5,533 nt of DNA from CAYLOP01 sp964385305 (lineage in GTDB: Bacteria; Chloroflexota; Anaerolineae; Anaerolineales; E44-bin32), in assembly GCA_964385305.1 (NCBI GenBank), contig CAYLOP010000184.1, positions 1 through 5,533 of the forward strand, in the 5' to 3' direction. The notes under the pieces were generated by a model that was given only the letters and a program-made list of their open reading frames with translations, was not told the DNA's origin and ran no database searches. This document shows, one piece after another, positions 5,319 to 5,533 of the stretch. Positions within the stretch are counted from its first letter, which is position 1. Each line of letters starts with the position of its first letter. A program made the translations under genes and the position numbers.

Positions 5319-5533
5319 ATGGATTACAACAAAGAAATCGAATCCGCACTTGATCATCCACAAGCGCTGGAAGCACTTTATCAATCAGCCCACAAGCAAA
5401 AGGACGAACAGGGCTTTCGTGATGCGATTGAGGCTGGCTTTGAAAAAAATCCCGATAACCTTCTCTATGCCGCATGGCATTATCGCCTTCAGGAAACCTT
5501 GGGGGAACTTCGTCAGCAGCCACACGCTGCCAA
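5319..5533 (+). CDS. Hypothetical protein, N-terminal 71 residues only
   Basis: The start is the ATG at 5319, with AGGA (5307-5310) 8 bases upstream and a second GGA closer. The frame stays open to the right edge, so the C-terminus is missing. The visible part is polar and probably all alpha-helical. It contains ALDHPQALEALYQSAHK, then FRDAIEAGFEKNPDNLLYAA, then WHYRLQETLGELRQQ. The pattern of a helix ending in a Gly-Phe segment, then NPDNLLYAAWHY, resembles tetratricopeptide-like or other helical-hairpin repeats, but one copy is not enough to claim the family. There is no signal peptide. A membrane segment could follow beyond the window. The gene appears to have its own promoter and not to be co-transcribed with the lipoprotein. 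Confidence 0.7.
   Translation, partial: MDYNKEIESALDHPQALEALYQSAHKQKDEQGFRDAIEAGFEKNPDNLLYAAWHYRLQETLGELRQQPHAA

Noticed and set aside
5305..5523. 72-codon minus-strand ORF at the right edge
   Set aside because: It is antisense to the plus-strand ORF at 5319, which has a ribosome binding site and a plausible helical protein.

Overview
The window looks like part of a bacterial chromosome, most plausibly a Chloroflexota (Anaerolineae-like) member. The lineage guess rests on the style of the large lipoprotein (lipobox cysteine, then a Pro/Thr-rich linker, then a beta-propeller), on shared flavour of several hypothetical proteins, and on the loose gene packing. It is a medium-to-low-confidence inference. 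No tRNA, rRNA, CRISPR array, transposase or phage gene was seen.

Layout. 1-570 (+): 3' part of a GC-rich polytopic membrane protein, open at the left edge. 571-839: a hairpin just after its stop, then a clear intrinsic terminator that reads leftward. 840-1271 (-): a 143-residue soluble protein of two beta-rich halves, function unknown. Its upstream region (1272-1541, minus strand) is the most interesting part. It has an extended -10 promoter, a transcript that would begin at a 9-bp closing stem, a 22-codon small ORF with its own Shine-Dalgarno, a terminator-like hairpin with a U-tract, and then the gene's own ribosome binding site. This is the layout of an attenuated leader. 1542-1841: non-coding, with three compact hairpins.

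1855-2415 (+): membrane methyltransferase of the isoprenylcysteine carboxyl methyltransferase/PEMT type. 2605-2961 (+): 118-residue small membrane protein of unknown function, whose ribosome binding site is partly enclosed by a 9-10 bp hairpin. 3147-4904 (+): 585-residue exported lipoprotein with about twelve NHL/SMP-30-like repeats, probably two beta-propellers. 4905-5318: non-coding or degraded, with a short signal-peptide-like ORF and a -10 element near its right end. 5319-5533 (+): N-terminal 71 residues of a hypothetical helical protein that runs off the right edge.

Genes are mostly separated by 180-580 bp and do not form an obvious operon. The sequence does not show that they share a pathway. 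No known defence, secretion or biosynthetic system can be recognised. The interest lies in candidate RNA-level control of two genes and in the double-propeller lipoprotein.
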